64,000 nt of DNA, taken from the NCBI RefSeq assembly GCF_002007565.1, contig NZ_CP015625.1, positions 2,108,001 to 2,172,000 on the forward strand. Direction: 5' to 3'. A program made the translations under genes and the position numbers. The stretch is from Ditibartonella choladocola. Its GTDB lineage: Bacteria; Pseudomonadota; Alphaproteobacteria; Rhizobiales; Rhizobiaceae. The notes beneath the pieces were generated by a model. It had not been told where the DNA came from. It did no database searches and saw only the letters and a list, made by a program, of their open reading frames with translations. This document shows, piece after piece, positions 8,338 through 17,864 of this stretch (the stretch's first letter is position 1; every line of letters starts with the position of its first letter).

Positions 8338-11300
8338 TTGTCTCTTTTAACCTCGTAATTCAGGATCGGGCCGAGCCAGCGTTCGACTTCGCTCACCGGC
8401 ATTGCTTTTCTTTCAGCATAATCTTCAACCTGATCGCGTTCGACCTTGGCAACGCCGAAATAATAGCTGTCGGGATGTGAAAAATAAAGTCCGGCAACCG
8501 ACGAACCAGGCCACATGGCGTAACTTTCGGTAAGTTTCACACCGGTATTTTTTGTCGCGTCAAGAAGCTCGAACAATGTGCCCTTTTCGGTATGATCGGG
8601 CTGTGCGGGGTAGCCCGGAGCCGGACGTATACCGCGATAATTTTCGGCAATAAGGTCTTCCTTGGTCGAATTTTCATCGGCCGCATAACCCCAATAAACC
8701 TTGCGAACGCGTTCATGCAGACATTCGGCAAAAGCTTCGGCAAAACGGTCGGCCAGAGCTTTGACAAGAATGGAAGAATAATCGTCGTTTTCGCGTTTGA
8801 AACGTTCGGCAATTTCTTCCTCGCCAAAGCCGCTCGTTACCACGAAACCGCCAAGATAATCCGGTGTGCCGACAGGAGCCACAAAATCGGCCAGAGCAAG
8901 ATTGGGCTTTCCCTCGCGCCGCTGCAATTGCTGGCGCAAAGTGAAGAAGGTTGCCCGCTCGTGTTTTCTTGTCTCGTCTGTATAAATGCGGATGTCGTCA
9001 CCAACGCGGTTTGCCGGCCAGAAGCCGATCACCGCCTTCGGATGGAACCATTTTTCGGCAATGATTTTTTCAAGCATTTTTTGCGCGTCATCATAAAGCT
9101 GGCGAGCAATTGGACCTTGCTTTTCATCATCAAGAATTGCCGGAAAACGCCCGCGCAATTCCCAGCTCTGGAAAAACGGTGTCCAGTCGAAATAGGTCGA
9201 AAGTTCGGCAAGATCCCAATCGTCGAATTTTTTGACACCAAGAAATGTCGGCTTGACCGGTTTATAATTCTTGAAATCGAGTTTCAGTGCATTGGCGCGC
9301 GCCTCATCTAATGAAACGCGGGTCTTTTGTTGTTCGCCCTTTTCATGGGCAGCGGCAAGCTTGGCATATTCCTCACGGATTTTTTCGATTGTTGCCGTTT
9401 TTGTTTGCGGGGAAAGAAGCGATGAAACAACCCCCACTGCCCGACTTGCATCAAGCACATAGACACTCTGCCCGCGGTGATATTGCGGGTTGATCTTGAC
9501 GGCCGTGTGAACGCGGCTTGTTGTTGCCCCGCCGATCAACAAGGGAATGTCGAAGCCCTGACTTTCCATTTCATGGGCAACATTGACCATTTCATCAAGC
9601 GAAGGTGTAATGAGGCCGGAAAGACCGATTGCATCGGCCTTTTCACGCCGTGCCGCGTCGAGAATGGTTTGTGCCGGAACCATTACCCCAAGGTCGATAA
9701 TCTCGTAATTATTGCAGGCAAGCACAACGCCGACAATGTTTTTGCCGATGTCGTGAACATCGCCTTTGACAGTTGCGAGAATAATTTTGCCCGCACTCTG
9801 GTGGCCTTCACCACCATTTTTACGCTTTTCCTCTTCCATATAGGGAAGAAGAATGGCCACAGCCTGCTTCATCACGCGGGCGGATTTCACCACCTGCGGC
9901 AAAAACATTTTGCCGGAACCGAAAAGGTCGCCCACCACATTCATACCGGCCATGAGCGGCCCTTCAATGACATCAAGCGGGCGTTCGGCTTTTTGGCGTG
10001 CTTCTTCTGTGTCGGCGTCGATAAATTCGGTAATGCCGTTCACAAGAGCATGTTCAAGGCGCTTTTCCACCGGCAATTGTCGCCAGCTCAAGTCTTTTTC
10101 CTTTTTGACGCCGCCACCGGCCTTACCGCGATATTCTTCCGCTAGTGCAAGCAGGCGCTCGGTTGCGCCAGCGTCTTTATTGAGGATCACATCTTCACAG
10201 GCTTTTTTAAGCTTGGGTTCGATTGTATCGTAAACGGCCAATTGTCCGGCATTGACAATGCCCATATCCATACCGGCGGCAATTGCCCGATAAAGGAAGA
10301 CCGAATGCATAGCCTCGCGAACCGGTTCATTGCCACGGAACGAGAATGACAGATTGGATACCCCGCCGGAAATATGGCAATAAGGCAATTTTTTGCGAAT
10401 TTCTTTGGTCGCTTCGATAAAATCGACGGCGTAATTATTATGTTCGTCGATACCGGTTGCAATGGCGAAAATATTGGGGTCGAAAATAATATCTTCAGGC
10501 GGGAAACCGACCTTGTCGACCAGAATTCTATAAGCCCGTTCGCAGATTGAAACCTTGCGTTGTTCGGTGTCGGCCTGACCTTTTTCGTCAAAAGCCATCA
10601 CCACAACCGCCGCCCCGTAACGGGAGGCAAGTTTTGCGTGTTCGATAAACTTTTCCTCGCCCTCTTTCAAGGAAATCGAGTTGACGATGGATTTACCCTG
10701 TACACATTGAAGACCGGCTTCAATAACTTCCCATTTCGATGAATCAATCATGATGGGAACACGGGAAATATCAGGCTCGGCGGCAAGGAGATTTAAAAAT
10801 TTGCGCATGGCCGCAACGGAATCAATCAAGCCTTCATCCATATTGATGTCGATAACCTGTGCACCGTTTTCCACCTGATTGCGCGCGACATCGAGAGCGG
10901 CGGTATAATCATTATTGGTTATGAGTTTGCGAAACCTTGCCGACCCTGTGACATTGGTACGCTCGCCAATATTGACGAAAGGAATGTCGTGGGTGAGTGT
11001 AAACGGTTCAAGACCCGACAAATGCAAAAGCTTTTCCTGCGGCTTGGGCTTCCTCGGTTTGAACGGTTTGACCGCTTCGGCAATGGCGCGAATATGGTCG
11101 GGCGTGGTTCCACAGCAACCGCCAACGATATTGATGACACCTTCACGCGCATATTCCTCAAGCTCTTTTGCCATAATTTCAGGCGTTTCATCATAACCGC
11201 CAAAGGCATTGGGCAAACCGGCATTGGGATAGACACAAACAAGTTCTTCGGTATTGGCAGCAATTTCCTTCACAAGCGGAAGCATAGCCTTTGCGCCTAA

Positions 11301-12155
11301 CGCACAGTTAAGCCCGACAGAAAACGGCTTGGCATGGGCAACCGAATAAAGAAAGGCTGTTGGCGTCTGCCCGGAAAGTGTGCGCCCCGACATATCGGTA
11401 ATTGTGCCGGAAATCATGATCGGCAATTCGATATTTTTTTTGGCAAAAACTTCTTTTGCGGCAAAAATAGCCGCTTTGGCATTGAGCGTATCGAAGATGG
11501 TTTCAATGAGAAGCAGGTCAACACCGCCATCAATCAATGCATTGATCTGCTCGCCATAGGCAATACGCAATTCATCAAAGGTAATGGCACGAAAACCGGG
11601 ATTGTTGACATCGGGCGAAATCGACGCGGTCTTATTGGTGGGGCCAATGGAACCGGCAACAAAGCGCGGTTTGCCGTCTTTCTCTTCGGCCTGCAAGGCA
11701 GCGCGGCGTGCAAGACGGGCGCCGTCACGATTAAGCTCGTAGACCATATTTTCCATGCCATAATCGGCCTGCGCAATGGTGGTTGAAGAAAATGTGTTGG
11801 TTTCCAGAATGTCGGCACCGGCCAAAGCATAGCGCAAATGGATGTCTTCAATGGCTTTCGGCTGGGTCAATGTCAAAAGGTCGTTATTGCCTTGAAGAGC
11901 ACAGCTACAAGCCACAAACCGTTCACCACGAAAATGTTCTTCATCAAAATGGAAAGACTGGATTTGCGTTCCCATCGCGCCGTCAAGAATAAGAATGCGC
12001 TCGCGCGCCAATCGGCGCAATTCTTCCGAACGGTTTTTCGGCTTTTCTGTTTGACCGAACAATTGTTCTACAGGATTTGATGTTTTGCCAGAGGCTTTTT
12101 CTTCACCGGAAGATGACTTTTCGACAATATGAGACATAGCGGGGGAACCTTTCAT
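8334..12155 (-). CDS. metH: Cobalamin-dependent methionine synthase
   Basis: A 1,273-residue protein of full family length. In order: homocysteine-binding barrel (about 35-365, [10 protein letters not shown], zinc Cys in GLNCALG and [14 protein letters not shown]), pterin-binding barrel (about 380-660, [16 protein letters not shown]), B12 cap, B12-binding domain with [14 protein letters not shown] (the His is the lower cobalt ligand) and the AdoMet activation domain (about 950-1270, [11 protein letters not shown], ending in [18 protein letters not shown]). It moves a methyl group from methyl-tetrahydrofolate to homocysteine. The start may be ATG 12155 or ATG 12137 (MSHIVEK), which has AAAGG eleven bases upstream. 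A perfect palindrome lies 18-39 bp ahead of the longer start. Confidence 0.97.
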   Translation of the reverse strand: MKGSPAMSHIVEKSSSGEEKASGKTSNPVEQLFGQTEKPKNRSEELRRLARERILILDGAMGTQIQSFHFDEEHFRGERFVACSCALQGNNDLLTLTQPKAIEDIHLRYALAGADILETNTFSSTTIAQADYGMENMVYELNRDGARLARRAALQAEEKDGKPRFVAGSIGPTNKTASISPDVNNPGFRAITFDELRIAYGEQINALIDGGVDLLLIETIFDTLNAKAAIFAAKEVFAKKNIELPIMISGTITDMSGRTLSGQTPTAFLYSVAHAKPFSVGLNCALGAKAMLPLVKEIAANTEELVCVYPNAGLPNAFGGYDETPEIMAKELEEYAREGVINIVGGCCGTTPDHIRAIAEAVKPFKPRKPKPQEKLLHLSGLEPFTLTHDIPFVNIGERTNVTGSARFRKLITNNDYTAALDVARNQVENGAQVIDINMDEGLIDSVAAMRKFLNLLAAEPDISRVPIMIDSSKWEVIEAGLQCVQGKSIVNSISLKEGEEKFIEHAKLASRYGAAVVVMAFDEKGQADTEQRKVSICERAYRILVDKVGFPPEDIIFDPNIFAIATGIDEHNNYAVDFIEATKEIRKKLPYCHISGGVSNLSFSFRGNEPVREAMHSVFLYRAIAAGMDMGIVNAGQLAVYDTIEPKLKKACEDVILNKDAGATERLLALAEEYRGKAGGGVKKEKDLSWRQLPVEKRLEHALVNGITEFIDADTEEARQKAERPLDVIEGPLMAGMNVVGDLFGSGKMFLPQVVKSARVMKQAVAILLPYMEEEKRKNGGEGHQSAGKIILATVKGDVHDIGKNIVGVVLACNNYEIIDLGVMVPAQTILDAARREKADAIGLSGLITPSLDEMVNVAHEMESQGFDIPLLIGGATTSRVHTAVKINPQYHRGQSVYVLDASRAVGVVSSLLSPQTKTATIEKIREEYAKLAAAHEKGEQQKTRVSLDEARANALKLDFKNYKPVKPTFLGVKKFDDWDLAELSTYFDWTPFFQSWELRGRFPAILDDEKQGPIARQLYDDAQKMLEKIIAEKWFHPKAVIGFWPANRVGDDIRIYTDETRKHERATFFTLRQQLQRREGKPNLALADFVAPVGTPDYLGGFVVTSGFGEEEIAERFKRENDDYSSILVKALADRFAEAFAECLHERVRKVYWGYAADENSTKEDLIAENYRGIRPAPGYPAQPDHTEKGTLFELLDATKNTGVKLTESYAMWPGSSVAGLYFSHPDSYYFGVAKVERDQVEDYAERKAMPVSEVERWLGPILNYEVKRDK

Positions 12156-12172
12156 ATCAGCCGGTCATGAGT

Positions 12173-12194
12173 GACATAAAGAAATCTTTATGTC
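12173..12194 (-). promoter_or_regulatory. Perfect 22-bp palindrome before metH, candidate ArsR-family (SahR-like) operator
   Basis: Arms GACATAAAGA (12173-12182) and TCTTTATGTC (12185-12194) around AA. On the minus strand a TTGACA (12197-12192) overlaps one arm, so a bound protein would cover the -35 region. In several proteobacteria the S-adenosylhomocysteine-responsive ArsR-type repressor SahR controls metH and related genes through AT-rich palindromes; assigning this site to SahR is an inference from position and form. Confidence 0.6.
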
Positions 12195-12214
12195 AATGAA
12201 TTCCAAGAATAGAA

Positions 12215-12248
12215 ATAAAAAACGCCGGTATAAACCGGCGCCTTTTTA
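12215..12248. terminator. Bidirectional intrinsic terminator
   Basis: Perfect stem CGCCGGT (12223-12229)/ACCGGCG (12234-12240), loop ATAA, with CCTTTTTAAT to the right and a T run when read leftward. It ends the 12268 gene before the metH promoter. Confidence 0.85.
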
Positions 12249-12267
12249 ATAAAACTTTTTGTGATCG

Positions 12268-12519
12268 TCACCGGACAAAAATACCGATAGAGCAAGCGAC
12301 ACACAAAACTGACAGAATTATCAAAATAAGATAGGCTTTTTTCTTGTCGAACAGAATTGCAAAAGCAGAAAACCAGCCCATGACACCGGCACTTAAAGCA
12401 AACATAAAACCGGCGCGGTTCATGGTAACAAGATGGGCAGCCATCAGACCGCCAATAATCAACGCACCAAAAACTATTATAAGACCGGTTGCGAACTTCT
12501 CATAATCGTCCATAATCAA
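12268..12519 (-). CDS. Small membrane protein, unknown function
   Basis: An 83-residue frame, or 81 from the second ATG (MDDYEKFATG). Three hydrophobic segments are visible: about 10-31 (GLIIVFGALIIGGLMAAHLV), 37-55 (FMFALSAGVMGWFSAFAIL) and 63-81 (YLILIILSVLCVACSIGIF), with a KKK turn between the last two. Followed directly by a strong terminator, so probably monocistronic. No family recognised. Confidence 0.6.
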   Translation of the reverse strand: MIMDDYEKFATGLIIVFGALIIGGLMAAHLVTMNRAGFMFALSAGVMGWFSAFAILFDKKKAYLILIILSVLCVACSIGIFVR

Positions 12520-12815
12520 TCCTCTTCAAGCGGGCTTGCAATTATCTAGAAATCGAAGTCCGGCTACTCAATGTTACTTTTCCTTCTAACGCATGAAAGA
12601 CAAAAACAAAATGTTTTTTTCGTTCCTGCCGTTTGAACGATGCGCCTCACGACGAAGTTTTTCTCATGGAACCGTTTTCCTCTCCCAAACTCTTCGTCGT
12701 TAAAGCTATTATACCCTATTTATCGCAGAAGCTATTATGAGCAACACCGCTTATCTTGAACAAACCGGAATTGCCAAACCGGAATTGCTCGTTAGCTCTC
12801 CCCTTCTCATGCTTT

Positions 12816-13223
12816 TCAATTTTCCGGTTGAAAAAACGACTCTATATGGCGGGGCAATTTCCACGGGCTGACTGCAATCAAATCATAGCGCAGCCGCAAT
12901 TTTTTAGCGTCGGACTGGCGTGCGAGAAAAACATTTGCCGCCTTGTCAATGCGCTTTCTACTTGGTTGTTTGACTGCTTCCATCGCCTCTTCAATGGTGG
13001 GACGCGCTTTTACTTCGACAATGGCAATAACATTGCCACGCCGTGCTATAATATCAATTTCACCGAAATAGGTTTCAAACCGGCGTTCGGCAATGTGATA
13101 GCCTTTCAGTTGCAACCATAAGGCTGCAACTCTTTCAGCATAAATGCCATACCAATATATTTTTTTCTTGCGTCTTCTTGTTCCGAGCATCATCACAGAA
13201 GAAAGATACATGCTTTTTTCCAT
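12816..13223 (-). CDS. YraN-family (UPF0102) endonuclease-like protein
   Basis: A 135-residue protein. GIYAERVAALWLQLKGYHIAERRF...FGEIDIIARRGNVIAIVEVKAR is the characteristic YraN core: GxxxE, a GEIDIIA-type acidic pair and the EVKxR motif of the Holliday-junction-resolvase-like nuclease fold. Biochemical role is not established for the family. The true start may be the third Met (MLGTRRRKKK). It lies 160 bp downstream of rsmI, the usual partner in proteobacteria (rsmI-yraN), which supports the call. Confidence 0.9.
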   Translation of the reverse strand: MEKSMYLSSVMMLGTRRRKKKIYWYGIYAERVAALWLQLKGYHIAERRFETYFGEIDIIARRGNVIAIVEVKARPTIEEAMEAVKQPSRKRIDKAANVFLARQSDAKKLRLRYDLIAVSPWKLPRHIESFFQPEN

Positions 13224-13383
13224 GTTATCTTCTTTAAAATGACGATTTATACAGATTTAAAATGAGGATTTAATAAAGGGATCTTTGATAATAAATCGTG
13301 CCATATAGAGTTCATCCCCTTTGTTCAACAAACAAACGAGTAGAGCTTCCGACTATCAGAATATAAAGAGCCTGCTTTTAATA

Positions 13384-14271
13384 TTAACCGGCTTTTAGCG
13401 ATAACAGGCGCTTGTAAAGTTCCGTTTTTTTGTGTCCGGTTATTCTGGCCGCTTCAGCGGCGGCTTTTGCTGCGGAAAAATCTTTCGCAAGTTCGACCAG
13501 AAGCTTGTCGATTTCTTCCGTGTCGAATTTTTCTTCCTGTTTTGATGGCGGTTCGACAATTATAACAATTTCGCCACGTATTTTTTCGCTATCATTATAG
13601 CGTTCATGAAGTTCGGAAAGTGGCGCAACATCGACAGTCTCGAATTTTTTGGTCATTTCGCGACAGATTGCACCACGGCGATCTTTCCCGAAAACTTCAA
13701 CCATATCAGCGAGAGTTGCCGAAACACGGTGCGGGGATTCGTAAAAAATCAATGAAGCGGGAATGGACGCAAGTTCTTCAAGGCGGGCTTTTCTTTGCAT
13801 GGACTTTGTTGGAAGAAAGCCGGAAAAGAAAAAGCTGTCGGTTGGCAGACCTGTTGCAATCAACGCTGTCAAAGCGGCAGAAGCACCCGGAACGGGCACA
13901 ATTTTGATATTTTTTTCGCGCGCCTCGGCAACCAGCCGGAAACCGGGGTCGGAAATAAGCGGCATACCGGCATCGCTCACCAGTGCGACCGATTGGTTAT
14001 CTTCGAGAGCGCCGAGAAGTTTTTTACCTGCTTCCTCAACATTGTGTTCCTGATAAACGATCGGCTTCTGGTGGATACCATAACGGTCAAGCAAGATGCG
14101 TGTCACTCTGGTGTCTTCGCAGGCAAGCACATCGGCAGCGGCAATTGTTTCTATTGCCCGCAATGTTATATCGCCGAGATTTCCTATCGGTGTAGCCACA
14201 AGGTAGAGCGCCGGTTCAAGGGCGGGTGCTTCATAAGCATTCGCCCCGATGATATATTTCCTGTCTGTCAA
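13384..14271 (-). CDS. rsmI: 16S rRNA (cytidine1402-2'-O)-methyltransferase
   Basis: A 295-residue protein of the tetrapyrrole-methylase fold. LYLVATPIGNLGDITLRAIETI (about 23-44), ACEDTRVTRILLDRYGI, SDAGMPLISDPGFRLV and PVPGASAALTALIATGLPTDSFFFSGFLP are the RsmI signature. The enzyme uses AdoMet to methylate the ribose of C1402 in the decoding centre. A C-terminal tail (ELAKDFSAAKAAAEAARITGHKKTELYKRLL) is the usual RsmI helical extension. Likely co-transcribed with yraN. Confidence 0.96.
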   Translation of the reverse strand: MTDRKYIIGANAYEAPALEPALYLVATPIGNLGDITLRAIETIAAADVLACEDTRVTRILLDRYGIHQKPIVYQEHNVEEAGKKLLGALEDNQSVALVSDAGMPLISDPGFRLVAEAREKNIKIVPVPGASAALTALIATGLPTDSFFFSGFLPTKSMQRKARLEELASIPASLIFYESPHRVSATLADMVEVFGKDRRGAICREMTKKFETVDVAPLSELHERYNDSEKIRGEIVIIVEPPSKQEEKFDTEEIDKLLVELAKDFSAAKAAAEAARITGHKKTELYKRLLSLKAG

Positions 14272-14280
14272 AAAATTGTC

Positions 14281-15771
14281 CTACAACATTGAACCTGTTG
14301 TCTTGAGTTTACGGTGAAGTCCAAAGGCTTCATCAAGAATATGCGGAGTCTGGCCGCCAACCGTTTTGCAAGCACGATCAAAATAATCGCGCAATACATC
14401 GCGATAGTCGGGATGGGCACATTTTTCGATAATAAGCGGCGCACGTTCGCGTGGTGCAAGACCGCGCAAATCGGCATAACCCAATTCTGTCACCAGAACA
14501 TCGACATCATGTTCTGTATGATCGACATGGGCAACCATTGGCACAACCGAAGAAATCTTGCCACCTTTGGCAACCGATTTTGTCACAAAAACCGAAATAT
14601 AGGCATTTCTCGCAAAATCGCCCGACCCGCCAATACCGTTCATCATATGGGTGCCGCCGACATGGGTCGAATTGACATTGCCGTAAATGTCGAATTCAAG
14701 AGCGGTATTGATAGCGATAATACCGAGTCTGCGAATAATTTCCGGCAAATTGGATATTTCTTGCGGCCGCAAGATCAGCCGGTCCTTATAGTGTTCGATA
14801 TTGGGGAAAACACGCGCTGCACATTTATCGCTCAATGTAATCGACGAAGCGGATGCAAAATCGAGTTTACCGGCATCGAAAAGCTCGAATGTCGAATCCT
14901 GCAAGACTTCGCTATACATCCGTAAATTATGGAACGGACTATCCACAAAACCGGTCAGAACCGCATTGGCAATCGTGCCGATACCGGCCTGAATGGGGCT
15001 TAATGTCATATCCATGCGCCCCTGATCGACTTCTTTCAGGAAGAATTCGGTCAAATGGCGGGCAATGGCATTGGTTGCATCATCGGCCGGCAGGATCAAT
15101 GACGGGCTATCCTGCACATCGGAAATAACAATCGCCGCGATCTTGTTTTTGTCAACTTTGATCGATGTCGTACCGATACGTGTATCCGGCTCCAGAACTT
15201 CCACCGGTTTGCGATTGGGGCGCGGGGATGGAATATAAATATCGTGAATACCTTCTATTGCCGGATTAACGCTGGTATTAAGCTCGATGATAACCTGATC
15301 GGCACCCAGAGCAAAACTTGCCGAATTGCCCACCGAAGTGGTTGGCACAATCGAGCCATCTTCATGTATGATCGCCGCTTCGATAATGGCAATATTGACC
15401 GGTGGTAACTGGTGGGCGCGCAATTGTTCAACCGTTTCGGACAAATGTTCATCAATAAACATGACCTCGCCGCGATTGATCGCCGCTCTCAAAGTTGTGT
15501 CGACCTGAAATGGCATACGACGGGAAAGTACACCTGCCTCGCATAACAGCTTGTCGGTGTCATAGCCCAGTGAAGCCCCTGTCAGCAGGGTAATTTTAAA
15601 GGGGTGTTTTTTTGCCCGTTTGGCCATTGCGTGTGGAACAAGCTTGGCATCTCCGGCGCGGGTAAAACCGCTCATGCCAACGACCATACCATCTTTGACA
15701 AGGCTTGCCGCCTCTTCTGCCGAGACGATTTTTTGTCTCAATTCCGCACTTTGGATCCGGTCTTCAAACAT
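14281..15771 (-). CDS. Succinyl-CoA:acetate CoA-transferase (acetyl-CoA hydrolase/transferase family)
   Basis: A 496-residue protein from ATG 15771, chosen because GGGAG lies eight bases ahead; an upstream GTG would add seven residues. LVKDGMVVGMSGFTRAGDAKLVPHA is the N-terminal CoA-transferase half. GIGTIANAVL and MYSEVLQDSTFELFDAGKLDFASASSITLS contain the catalytic Glu region of the AarC/Cat1 group, and GIGGSGDFARNAYISVFV is the C-terminal Gly-rich loop. AarC-type enzymes move CoA between succinyl-CoA and acetate, bypassing succinyl-CoA synthetase in the TCA cycle; members of the family may also hydrolyse acetyl-CoA. It stands only nine bases from rsmI, in the same direction. Confidence 0.9.
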   Translation of the reverse strand: MFEDRIQSAELRQKIVSAEEAASLVKDGMVVGMSGFTRAGDAKLVPHAMAKRAKKHPFKITLLTGASLGYDTDKLLCEAGVLSRRMPFQVDTTLRAAINRGEVMFIDEHLSETVEQLRAHQLPPVNIAIIEAAIIHEDGSIVPTTSVGNSASFALGADQVIIELNTSVNPAIEGIHDIYIPSPRPNRKPVEVLEPDTRIGTTSIKVDKNKIAAIVISDVQDSPSLILPADDATNAIARHLTEFFLKEVDQGRMDMTLSPIQAGIGTIANAVLTGFVDSPFHNLRMYSEVLQDSTFELFDAGKLDFASASSITLSDKCAARVFPNIEHYKDRLILRPQEISNLPEIIRRLGIIAINTALEFDIYGNVNSTHVGGTHMMNGIGGSGDFARNAYISVFVTKSVAKGGKISSVVPMVAHVDHTEHDVDVLVTELGYADLRGLAPRERAPLIIEKCAHPDYRDVLRDYFDRACKTVGGQTPHILDEAFGLHRKLKTTGSML

Positions 15772-15860
15772 TCTATTCTCCCATTTCTCCACAACAACAA
15801 AACGAGCCCCGCCCCGCTCGACTTTTTGTGGCTCAAGTAAATTTTTCCAAACTTATGCTA

Positions 15861-16556
15861 TCAAGCCTCTTCCATTTCTTTCAAAATATTCCTTGCCGCT
15901 TCCAGAGGATTATCAGCTTTGATAATCGGACGGGCAACCACGAGATGACTTGCACCGGCTCGAATAGCGTCCATCGGGCTCATAACACGTTTCTGATCGC
16001 CTTTATCTGCCCCTTTCGGGCGGATACCAGGGGTGACCAGAGCCATATCAGGACCGATAATAGCGCGTAACTTGCGGGCTTCGGCAGCCGAAGCAACAAT
16101 ACCGCCCATTCCTGCCAAACGCGCGTCTTTTGCCCGCTTCAGCACCAATGTTTCGGCATTGTCGGAGTAACCGGCAGCTTTCAGATCAGCGTCATCCATG
16201 GAGGTGAGCACCGTCACACCGAGAAGACAAAGATTGCTTTGTCCTGCTGCGGCGACTGCCGCGCGCATCGCCTTCGGATAAGCGTGGATTGTCAACATAT
16301 CGACTCCGAGTTTGACGATATTTTCAACCGCACTCGCAATCGTATTGTCGATATCCAGAAGTTTCATATCAAGGAAGACTTTTTTGTTTGCCGCTTTGAG
16401 TTCACGGGCAAATTCAAGCCCGCCTGCAAACAATAATTGATAGCCTATTTTATAAAAGCTGATCGTATCACCCAATTGATTAACCAGCTTTTCTGCCTGC
16501 CGAATATCGGCCACGTCCAATCCGACGATCAACCGATCTCGCATAACACTTGCCAT
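15861..16556 (-). CDS. pyrF: Orotidine 5'-phosphate decarboxylase
   Basis: A 231-residue TIM-barrel enzyme. GLDVAD near the N-terminus, [11 protein letters not shown] (the catalytic Asp-x-Lys-x-x-Asp loop), [20 protein letters not shown] and [20 protein letters not shown] are the group 1 PyrF motifs. It makes UMP from OMP, the last step of pyrimidine synthesis. ATG 16556 has GGAG nine bases ahead. It is 90 bp upstream of the CoA-transferase and reads the same way. Confidence 0.97.
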   Translation of the reverse strand: MASVMRDRLIVGLDVADIRQAEKLVNQLGDTISFYKIGYQLLFAGGLEFARELKAANKKVFLDMKLLDIDNTIASAVENIVKLGVDMLTIHAYPKAMRAAVAAAGQSNLCLLGVTVLTSMDDADLKAAGYSDNAETLVLKRAKDARLAGMGGIVASAAEARKLRAIIGPDMALVTPGIRPKGADKGDQKRVMSPMDAIRAGASHLVVARPIIKADNPLEAARNILKEMEEA

Positions 16557-16769
16557 CAATTAAACTCCATTCCCATTACATTCAGAAAGTCCGGAACATC
16601 CGCAACCAACTGCAACAACAGTTTTATTCCGGATAGGTTCCATCCGGAAGCTCCTTATCAGGCATAAGCTGAAAGTACAACTTCCGACTTTCTATTATCT
16701 AACGCAATTACGCGTTTATATACCGGCATAGCCGGCATATAGATAAATTATTTCCTCCCGTTTTGGAAA

Positions 16770-17552
16770 TCACGTTCCGCTGTTCTTCAGTTGCGGTATC
16801 GGAATATTGACAGTGCCGTTTCCCGTGCTGACATCGGTTTTCTGCCTTGTGACAGATTCGACAGCAGCTTTGGCATCATCGGAAATACCCGAATTGTCGC
16901 CAAGTCCGGTTGCGCCCAGAAGCCCTTTTGCCTTGGCATCATAATAATAGCCGCGGGCGTAAAGGCGCACAGCCTGCGCTTCATCCCCTTCGGCAACCTT
17001 GTAGGCACCGGCCAGATATTTCACGGCAAAGCGCAAATTCGTCTCGGCATCGAGAAGCCCCTTCGGGTCGCCCTGATAGCCCATGCCCTTCGCTGTCGGG
17101 TGGCTGATTTGCATCAGGCCGAGATAGGGGCCGTTACGAATATTGGGATTGCCGTTGCTTTCACGTTTGACAACCCGCCTCACAAGCCTTTCAGGCACAT
17201 TATAGGCCAATGAATATTTGGAAATCAGCTCTTCCACTTGCGGACTTGCATGGGCAAGTTCGACAGGACCGGAAGGTGCGGCAAGTGCCGCAGGATTGGC
17301 TGCCGCCTCTTTGGCGAGAGCAGCGGGATTTGCTTGTTTGCCGTTAAAAGAGAGTTCCTTGAACACGGGAACGGGAATTCTCTTGTCAATCAGATAACCG
17401 TAAGATAACGGCGTTGTCATTGTTCCGACCCGTGCTATCGACTTGGTCGCATCGGTAAGTTCGGCTTTTGGCTTGTTCTCATTGGTACAGGCGCCCAAAA
17501 ACCCTGTTAGTACAATAATACTGCCGCTGACAATCAAACGTCGTTTAGTCAT
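16770..17552 (-). CDS. Lytic murein transglycosylase (SLT domain), lipoprotein
   Basis: A 260-residue protein from ATG 17552 (GGGTGG upstream). The signal peptide ends in a lipobox, LTGFLGAC, so the mature protein is a lipoprotein. About residues 110-200 are the SLT domain: RRVVKRESNGNP (catalytic Glu), GPYLGLMQISHPTAKGMGY and NLRFAVKYLAGAY. These enzymes cleave the MurNAc-GlcNAc bond with formation of 1,6-anhydroMurNAc. An Ala/Pro-rich linker precedes the domain. Monocistronic as far as seen. Confidence 0.92.
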   Translation of the reverse strand: MTKRRLIVSGSIIVLTGFLGACTNENKPKAELTDATKSIARVGTMTTPLSYGYLIDKRIPVPVFKELSFNGKQANPAALAKEAAANPAALAAPSGPVELAHASPQVEELISKYSLAYNVPERLVRRVVKRESNGNPNIRNGPYLGLMQISHPTAKGMGYQGDPKGLLDAETNLRFAVKYLAGAYKVAEGDEAQAVRLYARGYYYDAKAKGLLGATGLGDNSGISDDAKAAVESVTRQKTDVSTGNGTVNIPIPQLKNSGT

Positions 17553-17864
17553 GCACCACCCGTTTTTATTCAAACTTATGCAAACTTTTTCAAGAAAGCC
17601 ACAAAATCACGGCTGTCAAAAACGCACATACTCTGTACACAAAATGCGTTCCGGCGTGTATTAGCCAATTTCATGGCAATCCTGTGACCAAATTGTCATT
17701 TTCTGGTCAATCACACCGAAAATCCTTGAAAACCTGTGGTTTTACAAGGAATAATCCCGATATGAACGACACTTTGAAACGTAAAATGCGTTTCAAAATG
17801 ACATCTAGGCACATCAGTTGCAAAGTCAACCTAGCACAACTTGTTCGACTTGGCAAAACATGGT

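Larger units (their letters stand above)
6401..8444. repeat. Tandem duplication of about 1.03 kb (metH 3' end + proC-like gene + spacer)
   Basis: Copy 1 spans about 6401-7410 and copy 2 about 7437-8444; coding positions are offset by exactly 1,034 bp (6539/7573, 7303/8337). Each copy carries the last ~35 codons of metH, the overlapping proC-like gene and part of the spacer behind it. The genes are almost identical while the spacers differ visibly, which suggests selection or gene conversion on the genes. Confidence 0.93.

Noticed and set aside
9477..10145. 222-codon plus-strand frame (and 8592-9311, 239 codons) inside metH
   Set aside because: Antisense shadows of a well-supported gene.
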